Below are positions 1 to 8,952 of a DNA stretch of 64,000 nucleotides, one piece after another. The position numbers and the translations under genes are program-made. The notes beneath the pieces were generated by a model. That model made no database searches, was not told the origin of the DNA, and saw nothing but the letters and a program-made list of their open reading frames with translations. Position 1 is the stretch's first letter. Each line of letters begins with the position of its first letter. The stretch is taken from positions 1 through 64,000 of the forward strand of contig CBFICO010000001.1 in NCBI GenBank assembly GCA_965661115.1. Direction: 5' to 3'. Origin of the DNA: UBA6770 sp965661115. GTDB lineage: Bacteria > Bacteroidota > Bacteroidia > Flavobacteriales_G > Salibacteraceae.

Positions 1-654
1 ATCTATGTTGGAGTTTACGAACAAATTATTCAGCTCAAAATCTGTATTGCTGATATAACCAAAACTTTGTCTCCGGTTTAAGCTTACGGTGGTACTGGTA
101 TTTTTAGTTACTCCAGAACCAGTTATGCCTGCATCTAAATAACCGTAATCACCTCCTGTTAACCTTAATTGAAGCACATTAGAGTCTGCTCGTTTGGTAA
201 CTAAGTTGATAGCACCACTAAAAGCGTATGGTCCAAACCAACGCGATCCACCGTTATTAATTTGCTCAACGCGTTCAACTTGATCAATAATTAACGGGGC
301 GTTCATCATATGGTGACCCGTTTGCGGGTCAGACAATTTTACCCCATCAATCATAAGTAACGACTGATCATAAGTGCCTCCCCTAATACTCAAATCACTC
401 TGAACTCCTAATCCGCTTCTGGTTCTGATATCAACTCCCACCGCATTATCGAGCAAATCGCTAGTAGATTGTGCTGGTGTGTTACGCACCTCATCATTAT
501 CTAGAAGGTAAGGGTTTGAAGGTTGGTTTTGCAAAGAATCATCTTGCCGAATTCCTTGCACTGTAAAGCTTTTAATTTCTATGGTAGTATCTACCTCTTG
601 CGCAATTGCAAATTGACTAAAGCTTATTAACGCTGCAAATAGTAACCTTTTCAT
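1..654 (-). CDS. TonB-dependent outer-membrane receptor, N-terminal part
   Basis: The frame is open from an ATG at 654 to the window edge (218 codons), so only the N-terminus is present. Residues 1-18 form a signal peptide ending FAIA before Gln19. The rest is a TonB plug domain: it has the DLLDNAVGVDIRTR and LSIRGGTYDQSLLMIDGVKL stretches typical of the plug, followed by GAINLVTK and the first barrel strands. The family imports siderophores, cobalamin or other large nutrients with TonB energy. The plug resembles BtuB-type receptors, but the substrate cannot be read from this part. No CarboxypepD-like domain precedes the plug, so this is not SusC-type. It follows leuS by 25 nt on the same strand, which leaves no room for a cobalamin riboswitch. 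Confidence 0.9.
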   Translation of the reverse strand, partial: MKRLLFAALISFSQFAIAQEVDTTIEIKSFTVQGIRQDDSLQNQPSNPYLLDNDEVRNTPAQSTSDLLDNAVGVDIRTRSGLGVQSDLSIRGGTYDQSLLMIDGVKLSDPQTGHHMMNAPLIIDQVERVEQINNGGSRWFGPYAFSGAINLVTKRADSNVLQLRLTGGDYGYLDAGITGSGVTKNTSTTVSLNRRQSFGYISNTDFELNNLFVNSNID

Positions 655-679
655 ATATAGTTGTAGAGTTTTCTAAAGT

Positions 680-3259
680 TTACAAGACCACGTTAACGAT
701 CTTTCCGGGCACAACAATAACCTTTTTTGGAGTTTTACCCTCAAGGTATTTTTCTGCATGCTCTGATGCTAAAACGGTCTTTTCAATGTGTTCTTTGCCC
801 ATATCTAAAGGCAACTCCATTTTAAAACGCATTTTACCGTTAAAAGAAACTGGATAAGCATAGCTACTTTCTATCAGGTGGTTCTCATCAAATGCTGGCC
901 ATTCTGCATAAACAATGCTTTTTTCATGTCCTAACTTAGACCAGATTTCTTCAGTTATGTAAGGAGTATGCGGATGCATTAAAACCAATAGTGGTTCAAT
1001 AATTTCTCGCTTGTTGCATTTTAAATCTGATAGTTCATTTACCGCTATCATAAAAGTAGAAACGGAAGTATTAAAGGAGAAACGATCGTTGTCATCGCTT
1101 ACTTTCTTAATGGTTTTGTGAAGTGTTTTTAATTCGTCTTTGCTGGGCTTTTCTTCTGAGATTACGAAGTTTCCTTCGTTATCGTGCAACAAACGCCAAA
1201 GCTTTTTTAGGAAACGATGAACACCTTCAATCCCTTTTGTATTCCAAGGTTTGTGCTGTTCAATGGGGCCCAAAAACATTTCGTGTAAGCGCAATGTGTC
1301 TGCTCCAAACTCGGCAATAACATCATCTGGATTTACCACATTTCCGTAGCGTTTACTCATCTTTTGTCCATCCTCTGCTTGAATCATCCCCTGATTAATC
1401 AACTTCTTGGCTGGTTCATCAAACGGAATAAAACCTAGATCAAACAACACTTTAGTCCAGAATCGGAAATACAATAGGTGCCCAGTTGCATGCTCTGCTC
1501 CACCTACATATACATCAACATTTTGCCAATAATCAACTGCCTCTTTTGATACAAAATCACCGTTGTTATTTGGGTCCATATAACGCATAAAGTACCACGA
1601 GCTGCCTGCCCAACCTGGCATGGTATTTAACTCAATCGGGTATTTTTCGTTTTCACCTTTTGGAGTGTAGGTAAAATCAGTTGCTCTTCCCAAAGGTGGC
1701 TCGCCATCTTCAGTAGGCGAATACTTATCAATTTCTGGTAAAACAACAGGCAAATCCTCAATGGCAACAGGGTAAGGTACGCCATCTTTAAAATACATAG
1801 GAACTGGCTCTCCCCAATATCGCTGGCGACTAAAAACGGCATCGCGCATGCGGTAATTAACTTGCTTCTCACCAATTCCCTTTGCCTCTAACTCGTACAA
1901 CATTTTTTTGATAGCATCTTTTACTTTCATACCATTCAAAAAATCGGAGTTTATCAACTTACCGCCTTTATCCTCATTAGCACCTTCCGAAACATCGGTT
2001 CCTTCAATAACCGCTGGGATGGCCAATCCAAAATGATTAGCAAAATCCCAATCGCGTTGATCGCCACTTGGCACGGCCATAACTGCGCCTGTTCCATAAC
2101 CCGCCAACACATAATCGGCAATCCAAATTGGTAGTTTTTCGCCATTAAACGGATGTAATACAAAGCTTCCTGTAAAAACGCCTGTTACGTTTTTTACATC
2201 CGACATTCTATCGCGTTCGGTTTTTGCTTTTGCTTGATTTACGTATTCCTCAACCGCATTTTTCTGTTCTGAGGTAGTGAGGGCATCAACTAAGTCATGC
2301 TCAGGTGCAATTACCATAAAAGTTGCACCAAAAATAGTATCGGGCCGGGTACTAAACACTTCTAATTTATGCTCACTATCCGCCACCTGAAAATGAATGG
2401 CAGCACCAACACTCTTCCCAATCCAATTGCGTTGAATCTCTTTTAAAGAATCGGTCCAGTCAAGGTCGTTTAAACCTTGCAACAATCTTTCGGAATAAGC
2501 AGAAATACGTATGCTCCATTGGCGCATTTTACGTTGCTCAATTGGGTGACCACCACGCTCAGAAACTCCATCTTTAATTTCGTCGTTGGCTAAAACCGTC
2601 CCTAAAGCAGGGCACCAATTCACCACACTATTAGAAATGTAAGTAAGGCGGTAATCCAATAAAATCTCTTGTTGTTTCTTCTCAGAAAAAGCTTTCCATT
2701 CGTCCGCCGAAAAAGTATAATCCGAATCGGTTGCAGCATTTACAATTGAATTTCCTTCCTTTTCAAAAGTTGCTATCAAGCCATAAATAGGCTCAGCTTT
2801 TTGAGTATCGTTATTGAACCATGAGTTGAATAATTGTATAAAAATCCACTGTGTCCACTTGTAATAATTGGGGTCGCTGGTTCTTACTTCTCTGCTCCAA
2901 TCGTACGAAAAACCAATTAAATCTAGTTGTTCTCGGTATCGATTAATATTTTCTTCAGTGGTTTTGGCAGGGTGCTGACCCGTTTGAATAGCATATTGTT
3001 CAGCCGGCAAGCCAAATGCATCATAGCCCATTGGGTGCAACACATTGTAACCGTTGGCACGCTTGTATCTCGAATAGATATCAGAAGCTATGTACCCAAG
3101 TGGATGACCAACATGTAACCCCGCTCCTGACGGATAGGGGAACATATCTAACACATAAAATTTAGGTTTGTCCGAACTATTTTCAACGCGACATACATTA
3201 TCACGTTGCCAATTTGCTCTCCATTTTGCTTCAATTTCTCTAAAATCGTATCCGTTCAT
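680..3259 (-). CDS. leuS: Leucyl-tRNA synthetase
   Basis: Charges tRNA-Leu with leucine in the cytoplasm. The class I signatures are present: HVGH at residues 49-52 and KMSKR at about 633-637, with the CP1 editing region between them. I chose the ATG at 3259 (MNGYDFREIEAKW), which matches the usual N-terminus; an upstream in-frame TTG at 3277 would add six residues. The protein is 859 aa, close to the E. coli length. Around residues 160-220 it carries an acidic insertion (containing FSADEWKAFSEKKQQ) before the VNWCPALGTVLANDE block. I recall this insertion from other Bacteroidota LeuRS proteins. A TACTTTTG -7 box lies upstream, divergent from ftsX. Confidence 0.97.
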   Translation of the reverse strand: MNGYDFREIEAKWRANWQRDNVCRVENSSDKPKFYVLDMFPYPSGAGLHVGHPLGYIASDIYSRYKRANGYNVLHPMGYDAFGLPAEQYAIQTGQHPAKTTEENINRYREQLDLIGFSYDWSREVRTSDPNYYKWTQWIFIQLFNSWFNNDTQKAEPIYGLIATFEKEGNSIVNAATDSDYTFSADEWKAFSEKKQQEILLDYRLTYISNSVVNWCPALGTVLANDEIKDGVSERGGHPIEQRKMRQWSIRISAYSERLLQGLNDLDWTDSLKEIQRNWIGKSVGAAIHFQVADSEHKLEVFSTRPDTIFGATFMVIAPEHDLVDALTTSEQKNAVEEYVNQAKAKTERDRMSDVKNVTGVFTGSFVLHPFNGEKLPIWIADYVLAGYGTGAVMAVPSGDQRDWDFANHFGLAIPAVIEGTDVSEGANEDKGGKLINSDFLNGMKVKDAIKKMLYELEAKGIGEKQVNYRMRDAVFSRQRYWGEPVPMYFKDGVPYPVAIEDLPVVLPEIDKYSPTEDGEPPLGRATDFTYTPKGENEKYPIELNTMPGWAGSSWYFMRYMDPNNNGDFVSKEAVDYWQNVDVYVGGAEHATGHLLYFRFWTKVLFDLGFIPFDEPAKKLINQGMIQAEDGQKMSKRYGNVVNPDDVIAEFGADTLRLHEMFLGPIEQHKPWNTKGIEGVHRFLKKLWRLLHDNEGNFVISEEKPSKDELKTLHKTIKKVSDDNDRFSFNTSVSTFMIAVNELSDLKCNKREIIEPLLVLMHPHTPYITEEIWSKLGHEKSIVYAEWPAFDENHLIESSYAYPVSFNGKMRFKMELPLDMGKEHIEKTVLASEHAEKYLEGKTPKKVIVVPGKIVNVVL

Positions 3260-3299
3260 CCCTGTAATTTTGGGCAAGTTTTATTTACAAAAAAGTGTA

Positions 3300-3307
3300 C
3301 AAAAGTA
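3300..3307 (-). promoter_or_regulatory. -7 box of leuS promoter
   Basis: On the minus strand this reads TACTTTTG, matching the Bacteroidota primary-sigma -7 consensus TAnnTTTG. It lies about 40 nt upstream of the leuS ATG. No good TTG-type -33 element is seen at the usual spacing, so the call rests on the -7 box alone. Confidence 0.4.
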
Positions 3308-3375
3308 ACATTACTCTCAGTTTACCTCCCTTGATTAAATTGTTATTTTAGCCGTCTAAGGATTACGGAAACCCC

Positions 3376-4254
3376 ATGGCTACAGCGGAAGAACGCTTTT
3401 CTCAAAAAAGATTAAACTCCTCGTATTTTACGGCAATCATAAGCATCAGTTTAGTGCTGTTTATGCTTGGCATTTTAGGCTTAATTTTACTTCAAGCCAA
3501 GAGTGTTTCGAACTACGTAAAAGAGAATATTGGATTCTCAGTAATTTTAAAAGACCAAGTAAAAGAGGTTGATATTGTTAAGTTCCAAAAATCATTGGAC
3601 GCTGCCCATTTTGTAAAGGCAACAGAGTATGTGGATAAAGAACGTGCTGCAAAGGAACTTACCGCTGATTTAGGTGAGGATTTCGTAGATTTTTTAGGGT
3701 ACAATCCGCTTTTGGCTTCTATTGAAGTTCGCTTAAACGCCGAATATGCCAACCCAGACAGTTTAATTTGGATAGAAACTGAATTACTTAAAAACCCTAA
3801 AGTTAAAGAGGTTTTTTACCAGAAAGACTTGGTTTCATTAGTAAACGAAAACATTAAAAATATTTCTATGGTACTCATAGTGTTTAGCTTGTTGCTACTC
3901 ATTATTGCCATTGCGCTAATTAACAACAGCATACGACTGGCACTGTATTCAAAGCGTTTTATTATAAAAACAATGCAGCTCGTTGGTGCCACTCCAGGTT
4001 TTATTCGTAGGCCTTTTGTTTGGAGAGGAATATTAAATGGAGTTTATGGGGCAATGATTGCTATCTCTTTGTTAATGGGCTTGTTGTACTATTTGCAGAA
4101 AAAATTACCTGAACTTTTTGCAATTCAGGATGTAGAAATGCTTGCATCTTTGTTTGGAATGGTACTTTTGCTCGGAATTATTATCACGTGGATAAGTACG
4201 AGTTTAGCAGTGCGTAAGTATCTGCGAATGACCACTGACAAACTCTATAGTTAA
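3376..4254 (+). CDS. ftsX: Cell division protein FtsX (ABC-type permease)
   Basis: A 292-aa membrane protein with the FtsX layout: a short cytoplasmic N-terminus, a transmembrane segment at about 20-42, a periplasmic domain at about 45-165, and three more membrane segments in the last 130 residues. In the family it pairs with the ATPase FtsE to control septal peptidoglycan hydrolases. ftsE is not adjacent here, as is common in Bacteroidota. The gene starts a co-directional group with DUF3098 (6-nt gap), uppP and truB, all tied to envelope growth or translation. It diverges from leuS across about 100 nt. Confidence 0.93.
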   Translation: MATAEERFSQKRLNSSYFTAIISISLVLFMLGILGLILLQAKSVSNYVKENIGFSVILKDQVKEVDIVKFQKSLDAAHFVKATEYVDKERAAKELTADLGEDFVDFLGYNPLLASIEVRLNAEYANPDSLIWIETELLKNPKVKEVFYQKDLVSLVNENIKNISMVLIVFSLLLLIIAIALINNSIRLALYSKRFIIKTMQLVGATPGFIRRPFVWRGILNGVYGAMIAISLLMGLLYYLQKKLPELFAIQDVEMLASLFGMVLLLGIIITWISTSLAVRKYLRMTTDKLYS

Positions 4255-4260
4255 AATATT

Positions 4261-4497
4261 ATGAGTCAAGAAAACGAAAAAGGATTTGTATTCGAAAAAA
4301 TGAATTACATGTTGCTGGCAGCAGGCCTAGTAACGGTAATTATTGGGTTTATTTTAATGGCCGGTGGAGGTTCAGAAGACCCAAACGTTTTTAACCCAGA
4401 GGTATTTAGTGCTCGCAGAATTACAGTTGCTCCAACGGTTGTATTAATTGGGTTTGCAATTGTAATGGTGGGTATTTTTAAACGTTCAAAATCGTAA
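4261..4497 (+). CDS. DUF3098 family small membrane protein
   Basis: A 78-aa protein with two predicted membrane helices, at about 13-34 and 56-74, joined by a polar loop containing GGGSEDPNVFNPEVFS. The family is known as a Bacteroidota protein of unknown function, usually encoded between ftsX and uppP exactly as here. The ATG is 6 nt after the ftsX stop and the stop lies 12 nt before uppP, so translation is probably coupled. The position suggests a role with cell division or undecaprenyl-phosphate recycling, but that is an inference from context only. Confidence 0.85.
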   Translation: MSQENEKGFVFEKMNYMLLAAGLVTVIIGFILMAGGGSEDPNVFNPEVFSARRITVAPTVVLIGFAIVMVGIFKRSKS

Positions 4498-4509
4498 AAC
4501 CAACCTCGC

Positions 4510-5316
4510 GTGAGTGTAATTGAAGCCATAATTTTAGGATTAATTCAGGGTTTAACCGAGTTTTTACCTGTAAGTAGTTCTGGGCATATCGAGCTCGGAA
4601 AAGTAATTCTCGGTGTAGAAATGGCTGACCCTTTGTTATTTTCTATTGTTGTGCATTCCGCCACAGCTTTAAGTACCATTATCATCTATCGTATGGATAT
4701 TTGGATGCTAATAAAGCTGCTATTTGAGCCAAGACTGTGGAATGCGGGAAGACAGTACATACTGTATATCGTGATATCCATGGTTCCAGCGGGAATCGTT
4801 GGCTTGTTGTACAAATCTGAAATAGAAAACTTCTTTGATGGCAACATTCTTTTAGTAGGTTTTATGTTGTTAATTACAGCAGTATTACTGTTTACCACTG
4901 CGCGAATCAGACGTAAAAGAGGCAACATAGGTTATTTACCTGCTTTATTAATTGGTGTTGTTCAGGCCGTTGCTATTCTACCCGGAATTTCTCGTTCTGG
5001 TGCAACCATTTCAATTGCATTGCTTTTGGGAGTTAGCAGAACCAGAGCTGCGCGCTTTTCTTTTTTAATGGTAATTCCGCTTATACTTGGTGCAACGCTT
5101 CTTGACGTAAAAGACTACGTAGAAATGCAACAGGCGGGACTTGCTTCGGCAGAAACTGTAGCTCCAGTTGCACTCATCGCTGGTTTTGTTGCTGCATTTG
5201 TAAGTGGTTTACTTGCATGCACTTGGATGATACAGCTGGTAAAGAAAAGCAAGTTGCAATACTTTGCGTTGTATTGTGCAGTTGCTGGTGTGGTTGCTAT
5301 AGCGTTTTCTATTTAA
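4510..5316 (+). CDS. uppP: Undecaprenyl-diphosphate phosphatase (UppP/BacA)
   Basis: Removes the terminal phosphate of undecaprenyl diphosphate so that the lipid carrier can be reused for peptidoglycan and other surface glycans. It is a 268-aa polytopic membrane protein. Both signatures are present: QGLTEFLPVSSSGH with Glu17 and His26, and PGISRSGAT with Arg162. The start is GTG at 4510; no in-frame ATG gives the full first motif. It lies 12 nt after DUF3098 and 8 nt before truB, in the same transcription unit. Bacitracin tolerance is a known effect of the family. Confidence 0.96.
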   Translation: MSVIEAIILGLIQGLTEFLPVSSSGHIELGKVILGVEMADPLLFSIVVHSATALSTIIIYRMDIWMLIKLLFEPRLWNAGRQYILYIVISMVPAGIVGLLYKSEIENFFDGNILLVGFMLLITAVLLFTTARIRRKRGNIGYLPALLIGVVQAVAILPGISRSGATISIALLLGVSRTRAARFSFLMVIPLILGATLLDVKDYVEMQQAGLASAETVAPVALIAGFVAAFVSGLLACTWMIQLVKKSKLQYFALYCAVAGVVAIAFSI

Positions 5317-5324
5317 TCACCTAA

Positions 5325-6044
5325 ATGCCAGACTTTTCTGAAGGTTCTGTTTTGTTCGTGGATAAACCATTGAACTGGACATCATTCGATGTTGTAAATA
5401 AACTTCGCTACAACTTAAAGCGCTGCCTTGGAGTCAAAAAATACAAAGTAGGACACGCCGGAACACTTGACCCATTGGCCACAGGTTTACTCGTAATTTG
5501 TACGAGTAAAAAAACAAAAACCATAAATGATTTTATGGGTTTACCTAAAACTTATACCGGAACAATTACGCTCGGTGCTACTACGCGTAGTTATGATTTG
5601 GAAACAGCAATTGAACCAAGTGGTATAATTCCCAATTTTGAGTTGAGTGAATTACAATCCAACACTACTCCGTTTACGGGTATGATTGATCAATTTCCAC
5701 CAGATTTTAGTGCTATAAAAAAGGATGGTAAAAAATCTTATGAGTTGGCTCGTCAAGGCAAAAGTGCAGATTTATCCGCGAGAAAAATTGAAATCTTCAA
5801 CTTTGCCATTAAGTCCGTTGCTGAAAGTAAACTGTTTAAAAATGGATTGGACTGCACATTTGAAGTTACTTGCTCCAAGGGAACCTACATTCGGAGCCTT
5901 GCCCATGACTTTGGGAAACATCTACAGTGTGGCGGGTTTTTATCGGAACTCAGGCGTACTGCAATCGGAGAATATTCCGTAAACGAAGCTAAAAGCATTG
6001 AAGAAACAATTGAGTTGATTGAAAATGCAACAAATCGTAAGTAG
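5325..6044 (+). CDS. truB: tRNA pseudouridine(55) synthase
   Basis: Isomerises U55 in the T-loop of tRNAs to pseudouridine. The catalytic Asp is Asp49 in the VGHAGTLDPLATG motif; YTGTITLG and the later SKGTYIRSLAHDFG segment are also standard. The protein is 239 aa, close to the Bacteroidota length, with the short form of the C-terminal domain. It is the last gene of the ftsX-DUF3098-uppP-truB run and is followed by a palindromic repeat (6058-6126) that may stabilise or end the transcript. Confidence 0.96.
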   Translation: MPDFSEGSVLFVDKPLNWTSFDVVNKLRYNLKRCLGVKKYKVGHAGTLDPLATGLLVICTSKKTKTINDFMGLPKTYTGTITLGATTRSYDLETAIEPSGIIPNFELSELQSNTTPFTGMIDQFPPDFSAIKKDGKKSYELARQGKSADLSARKIEIFNFAIKSVAESKLFKNGLDCTFEVTCSKGTYIRSLAHDFGKHLQCGGFLSELRRTAIGEYSVNEAKSIEETIELIENATNRK

Positions 6045-6057
6045 TCCGTTTTCACTT

Positions 6058-6126
6058 CAGTCATGCTGAATTTATTTCAGCATCTCGTACAGTTTCTCTG
6101 AAATTCTGAATCAAGTTCAGAATGAC
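6058..6126. repeat. REP-like palindromic doublet
   Basis: Two hairpin units lie head to head. The left unit reads GTCATGCTGAATTTATTTCA and continues GCATCTC; the reverse complement of the right unit reads GTCATTCTGAACTTGATTCA and continues GAATTTC. Each unit is itself a palindrome (CTGAA...TTCAG) and the two form one imperfect 69-nt palindrome. This structure and the CTGAA/TTCAG core match intergenic repeats dispersed in many Bacteroidota genomes. It sits between truB and the histidine kinase and codes for nothing. Confidence 0.75.
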
Positions 6127-6165
6127 GTGCAGACGTATATCGGTTTAATTCTAATTTAGCACCTC

Positions 6166-7674
6166 ATGGACATCTACCGTCAAAAACAGAATTGGAAAAA
6201 GCTATTGCTGCTATTTGCAGCGCTTATAATTGCGCTTTCCTTTTGGTACACCAACCGACTTGTGCAGAATATTTCGGTAGAGCAAAAAAAGCAGGTGCAG
6301 CTTTGGGCAGAGGCCATTAAGAAAAAAGCGCGATTGGTAAATTATACCGAACGTTTGTTTCGAGAATTGCGCGATGAAGAACGAAAAAAAGTTGAACTGT
6401 GGGTAGAAGCCAATAAACGTTTATCCAATCCAGATAACAACATTGATTTGGGCTTCCTCACAAAGATTTTAACCGATAATACCACCGTACCTGTAATCTG
6501 GACTGGCTCGGATGGAACGGTAAAGGCTTCAAGAAATTTACCCGAATCCATTAAGAACAACCAAAAGGCAATTCAAAAAGAAATTGAATTAATGAAATCG
6601 CTTTACGATCCCATTGAAATCAATTATTTGGGCAATCAAACAGATTACCTCTACTACAAAGATTCTAGGTTATTTGAAGAGTTAAAGCAAACTTTCTCCG
6701 ACCTTCAGAAATCCTTTATTAGTGAGGTGGTTTCTAATAGCGCTAGTGTTCCCGCGGTTATTACTAATGCTAGTCAAGATAATATTCTGTTTTCTGGAAA
6801 TGTAGATTCTAATAAAATCAATACACCAGAAAAAGCAGCTCTGCTTATAGCTGAAATGAAATCTGCTAATGTTCCTATAGAAATTGTACTTCAAGACCAA
6901 AAGAGTTTTATTCTTTATCAAGATTCATGGATTCTGACACAGTTGCGCTACTACCCTTTTGTTCAATTTGGAGTGGTGGGTTTGTTCATTTTAATTGGGT
7001 ATTATTTCTTTAGTACATCAAGAAGAGCTGAGCAAAATAGAGTATGGGTGGGAATGGCCAAAGAAACTGCTCATCAGCTGGGAACGCCGCTGAGTTCCTT
7101 GCTTGGCTGGGTAGAATACATAAAATCGAAAGGAGAAGATAAAACGCTCGCAAAGGAGCTCGAAAAAGATGTTCAGCGTCTGGAGATTATCACCGATCGC
7201 TTCTCCAAAATTGGGTCTGTGCCTGAGTTGCATCCGCTTGACCTAAAAGATGTTTTATCAAGAGCCATTTCTTACCATGAAGCCAGAAGCTCTAAAAAGG
7301 TCATGTTCCAAATTAAGGATTATACTTCCGGTAATCGATTAGTTAAACTGAACGAGCCACTTTTTAATTGGGTGATTGAAAACTTGGTACGAAATGCCAT
7401 TGATGCAATGAGCGGAAAAGGCACCATTACACTCAGTGTGGTAGAGGAAAATCAACAAATTCATTTAGACGTTGAGGATACCGGTAAAGGCATGTCGGCT
7501 CAGCACAAAAAGAATGTATTTAACCCTGGAGTTACCTCTAAAAAGCGCGGTTGGGGCTTAGGGTTGACCTTATCTAAACGAATTATTGAAGAATACCACC
7601 AAGGAAAAATAGTGGTGAAAGCGTCTAAAATAGATGAAGGAACCGTGTTTAGAATTACACTACAACGCGCTTAG
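6166..7674 (+). CDS. Membrane sensor histidine kinase
   Basis: A 502-aa two-component sensor. A membrane helix at about 12-29 is followed by a periplasmic region of about 230 residues, then a second helix at about 265-283. The kinase core comes next: H-box AKETAHQLGTPLSSLLGW with phospho-acceptor His303, N-box NLVRNAIDAM, G1 box DTGKGM and G2 box GWGLGLTLSKRI. No PAS or HAMP domain is recognisable. No response regulator gene is adjacent, so the partner is unknown. The periplasmic part contains a run of charged coiled-coil-like sequence (residues 30-90) and matches no sensor family I can name. Confidence 0.93.
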   Translation: MDIYRQKQNWKKLLLLFAALIIALSFWYTNRLVQNISVEQKKQVQLWAEAIKKKARLVNYTERLFRELRDEERKKVELWVEANKRLSNPDNNIDLGFLTKILTDNTTVPVIWTGSDGTVKASRNLPESIKNNQKAIQKEIELMKSLYDPIEINYLGNQTDYLYYKDSRLFEELKQTFSDLQKSFISEVVSNSASVPAVITNASQDNILFSGNVDSNKINTPEKAALLIAEMKSANVPIEIVLQDQKSFILYQDSWILTQLRYYPFVQFGVVGLFILIGYYFFSTSRRAEQNRVWVGMAKETAHQLGTPLSSLLGWVEYIKSKGEDKTLAKELEKDVQRLEIITDRFSKIGSVPELHPLDLKDVLSRAISYHEARSSKKVMFQIKDYTSGNRLVKLNEPLFNWVIENLVRNAIDAMSGKGTITLSVVEENQQIHLDVEDTGKGMSAQHKKNVFNPGVTSKKRGWGLGLTLSKRIIEEYHQGKIVVKASKIDEGTVFRITLQRA

Positions 7675-7677
7675 GAG

Positions 7678-7764
7678 ACAATTGGGTAATTGGAAATAGT
7701 AAAAGCATGATTATAAAAGAAAGTCAATTATCAAATTGTTTCATTCGCTAATTTCCAAATAACC
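7678..7764. repeat. Short inverted-repeat element, probably decayed
   Basis: This gap before hemW has an imperfect inverted repeat: AATTGGAAATAG on the left and CTAATTTCCAAAT on the right. Between them is AATTATCAAATTG, the same 13-mer found in the element between hmgA and hppD (62131-62168). It looks like a remnant of the same repeat family. The hemW GTG start begins immediately after it. Confidence 0.5.
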
Positions 7765-8892
7765 GTGTCAGGTATTTACATTCACATTCCATTTTGCAAA
7801 CAAGCATGCAGCTATTGCGATTTTTACTTTACAACTCACCTGCTCAACAAAAATGATTTTCTGAACGCATTGCATAAAGAAATTGAGCACCGAAAAAACT
7901 ACGTGAACGGCCAAACTATTGAAACAATCTATTTCGGCGGAGGTACACCAAGTCAGCTATCTACAAGCGAACTGCACTCCATAATTGTAAAAATTAAAGA
8001 CAGTTTTAACTTAGTGAATCAACCGGAAATAACGTTAGAGAGCAATCCTGATAATCTTACCGAGAACTATTTACTAGCGTTAAAAGAAATTGGCGTGAAT
8101 CGACTAAGCATTGGCATACAATCCTTCTTTTATGAAGATTTAGAACTAATGAATAGAGCCCACAAAAGCGAACAAGCAATAGAGTGCGTTCAAACCGCAA
8201 GAGAAGTTGGCTTCAACAACATAAGCATTGATCTCATTTACGGTTTACCAAACAGCAATCTTGACAAATGGCTGAAAAACATTAAAACGGCAATTAGTTT
8301 AAATCCAGAGCATATTTCAGCCTACAATCTTACCATTGAAGAGGGCACTCCCTTAGCCTATTCAGTGATGAAAAATAGAGTCAATTTATCCAGTGATGAG
8401 GAGGTAGTTGCACAACACAATCTGTTAGTTGAGTCATTAGAAAAAGCTGGTTTTGAGCACTACGAAACATCCAATTTTGCAAAGGCGGGCTACCGTTCAA
8501 AACACAACTCCAGTTATTGGAGAGGGTCAAATTATTTAGGGTTAGGGCCATCAGCACATTCGTATAACGGAAGCAGCAGAAGTTGGAACATAGCTAGTAC
8601 CAAAAAATACGTTGAGGCAATAAACAATGGCGAAAATTTCTCAGAAACTGAAACCCTTACAGAAACCGATAAAATCAATGAATTTATCATGACGGGACTA
8701 AGAACCGTTGAAGGCATTAACCTACTTCATTTTGAAGAAAACTTTGGGTCTGCTCAAAAAAAACAGCTGCTTTCAGCAAGTGAAAAACATCTTCAAAAAA
8801 AACTTCTCAAACAATCGGAAAATCGGCTTTACATTACCCCTAATGGTAAAGTCTTGCTAGATGGAATAACTGCTGATTTGTTTATTGAATAA
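7765..8892 (+). CDS. hemW: Radical SAM haem chaperone HemW
   Basis: A 375-aa radical SAM protein with the HemW pattern: Cys11, Cys15 and Cys18 in PFCKQACSYCDF bind the 4Fe-4S cluster, followed by GGGTPS and SIGIQSF. The C-terminal HemN-type domain (LGLGPSAHSY) is complete. HemW-type proteins are often annotated as oxygen-independent coproporphyrinogen oxidase, but the CxxxCxxC-F signature and length fit the haem-insertion chaperone. The start is GTG at 7765; no ATG lies before the cysteine motif. The hemACD operon is about 13 kb downstream and not part of this unit. Confidence 0.94.
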   Translation: MSGIYIHIPFCKQACSYCDFYFTTHLLNKNDFLNALHKEIEHRKNYVNGQTIETIYFGGGTPSQLSTSELHSIIVKIKDSFNLVNQPEITLESNPDNLTENYLLALKEIGVNRLSIGIQSFFYEDLELMNRAHKSEQAIECVQTAREVGFNNISIDLIYGLPNSNLDKWLKNIKTAISLNPEHISAYNLTIEEGTPLAYSVMKNRVNLSSDEEVVAQHNLLVESLEKAGFEHYETSNFAKAGYRSKHNSSYWRGSNYLGLGPSAHSYNGSSRSWNIASTKKYVEAINNGENFSETETLTETDKINEFIMTGLRTVEGINLLHFEENFGSAQKKQLLSASEKHLQKKLLKQSENRLYITPNGKVLLDGITADLFIE

Positions 8893-8952
8893 AAGAAAAA
8901 ATCAGGCGCAAAGCGGATTTAAACTACTGTAGTTCTCACTAGAATTTTTGCT

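Noticed and set aside
655..679. Cobalamin riboswitch in front of the TonB receptor
   Set aside because: Only 25 nt separate it from leuS, too short for any known riboswitch.
1123..3118. Plus- and minus-strand ORFs inside leuS
   Set aside because: Shadow frames of a strongly conserved gene.
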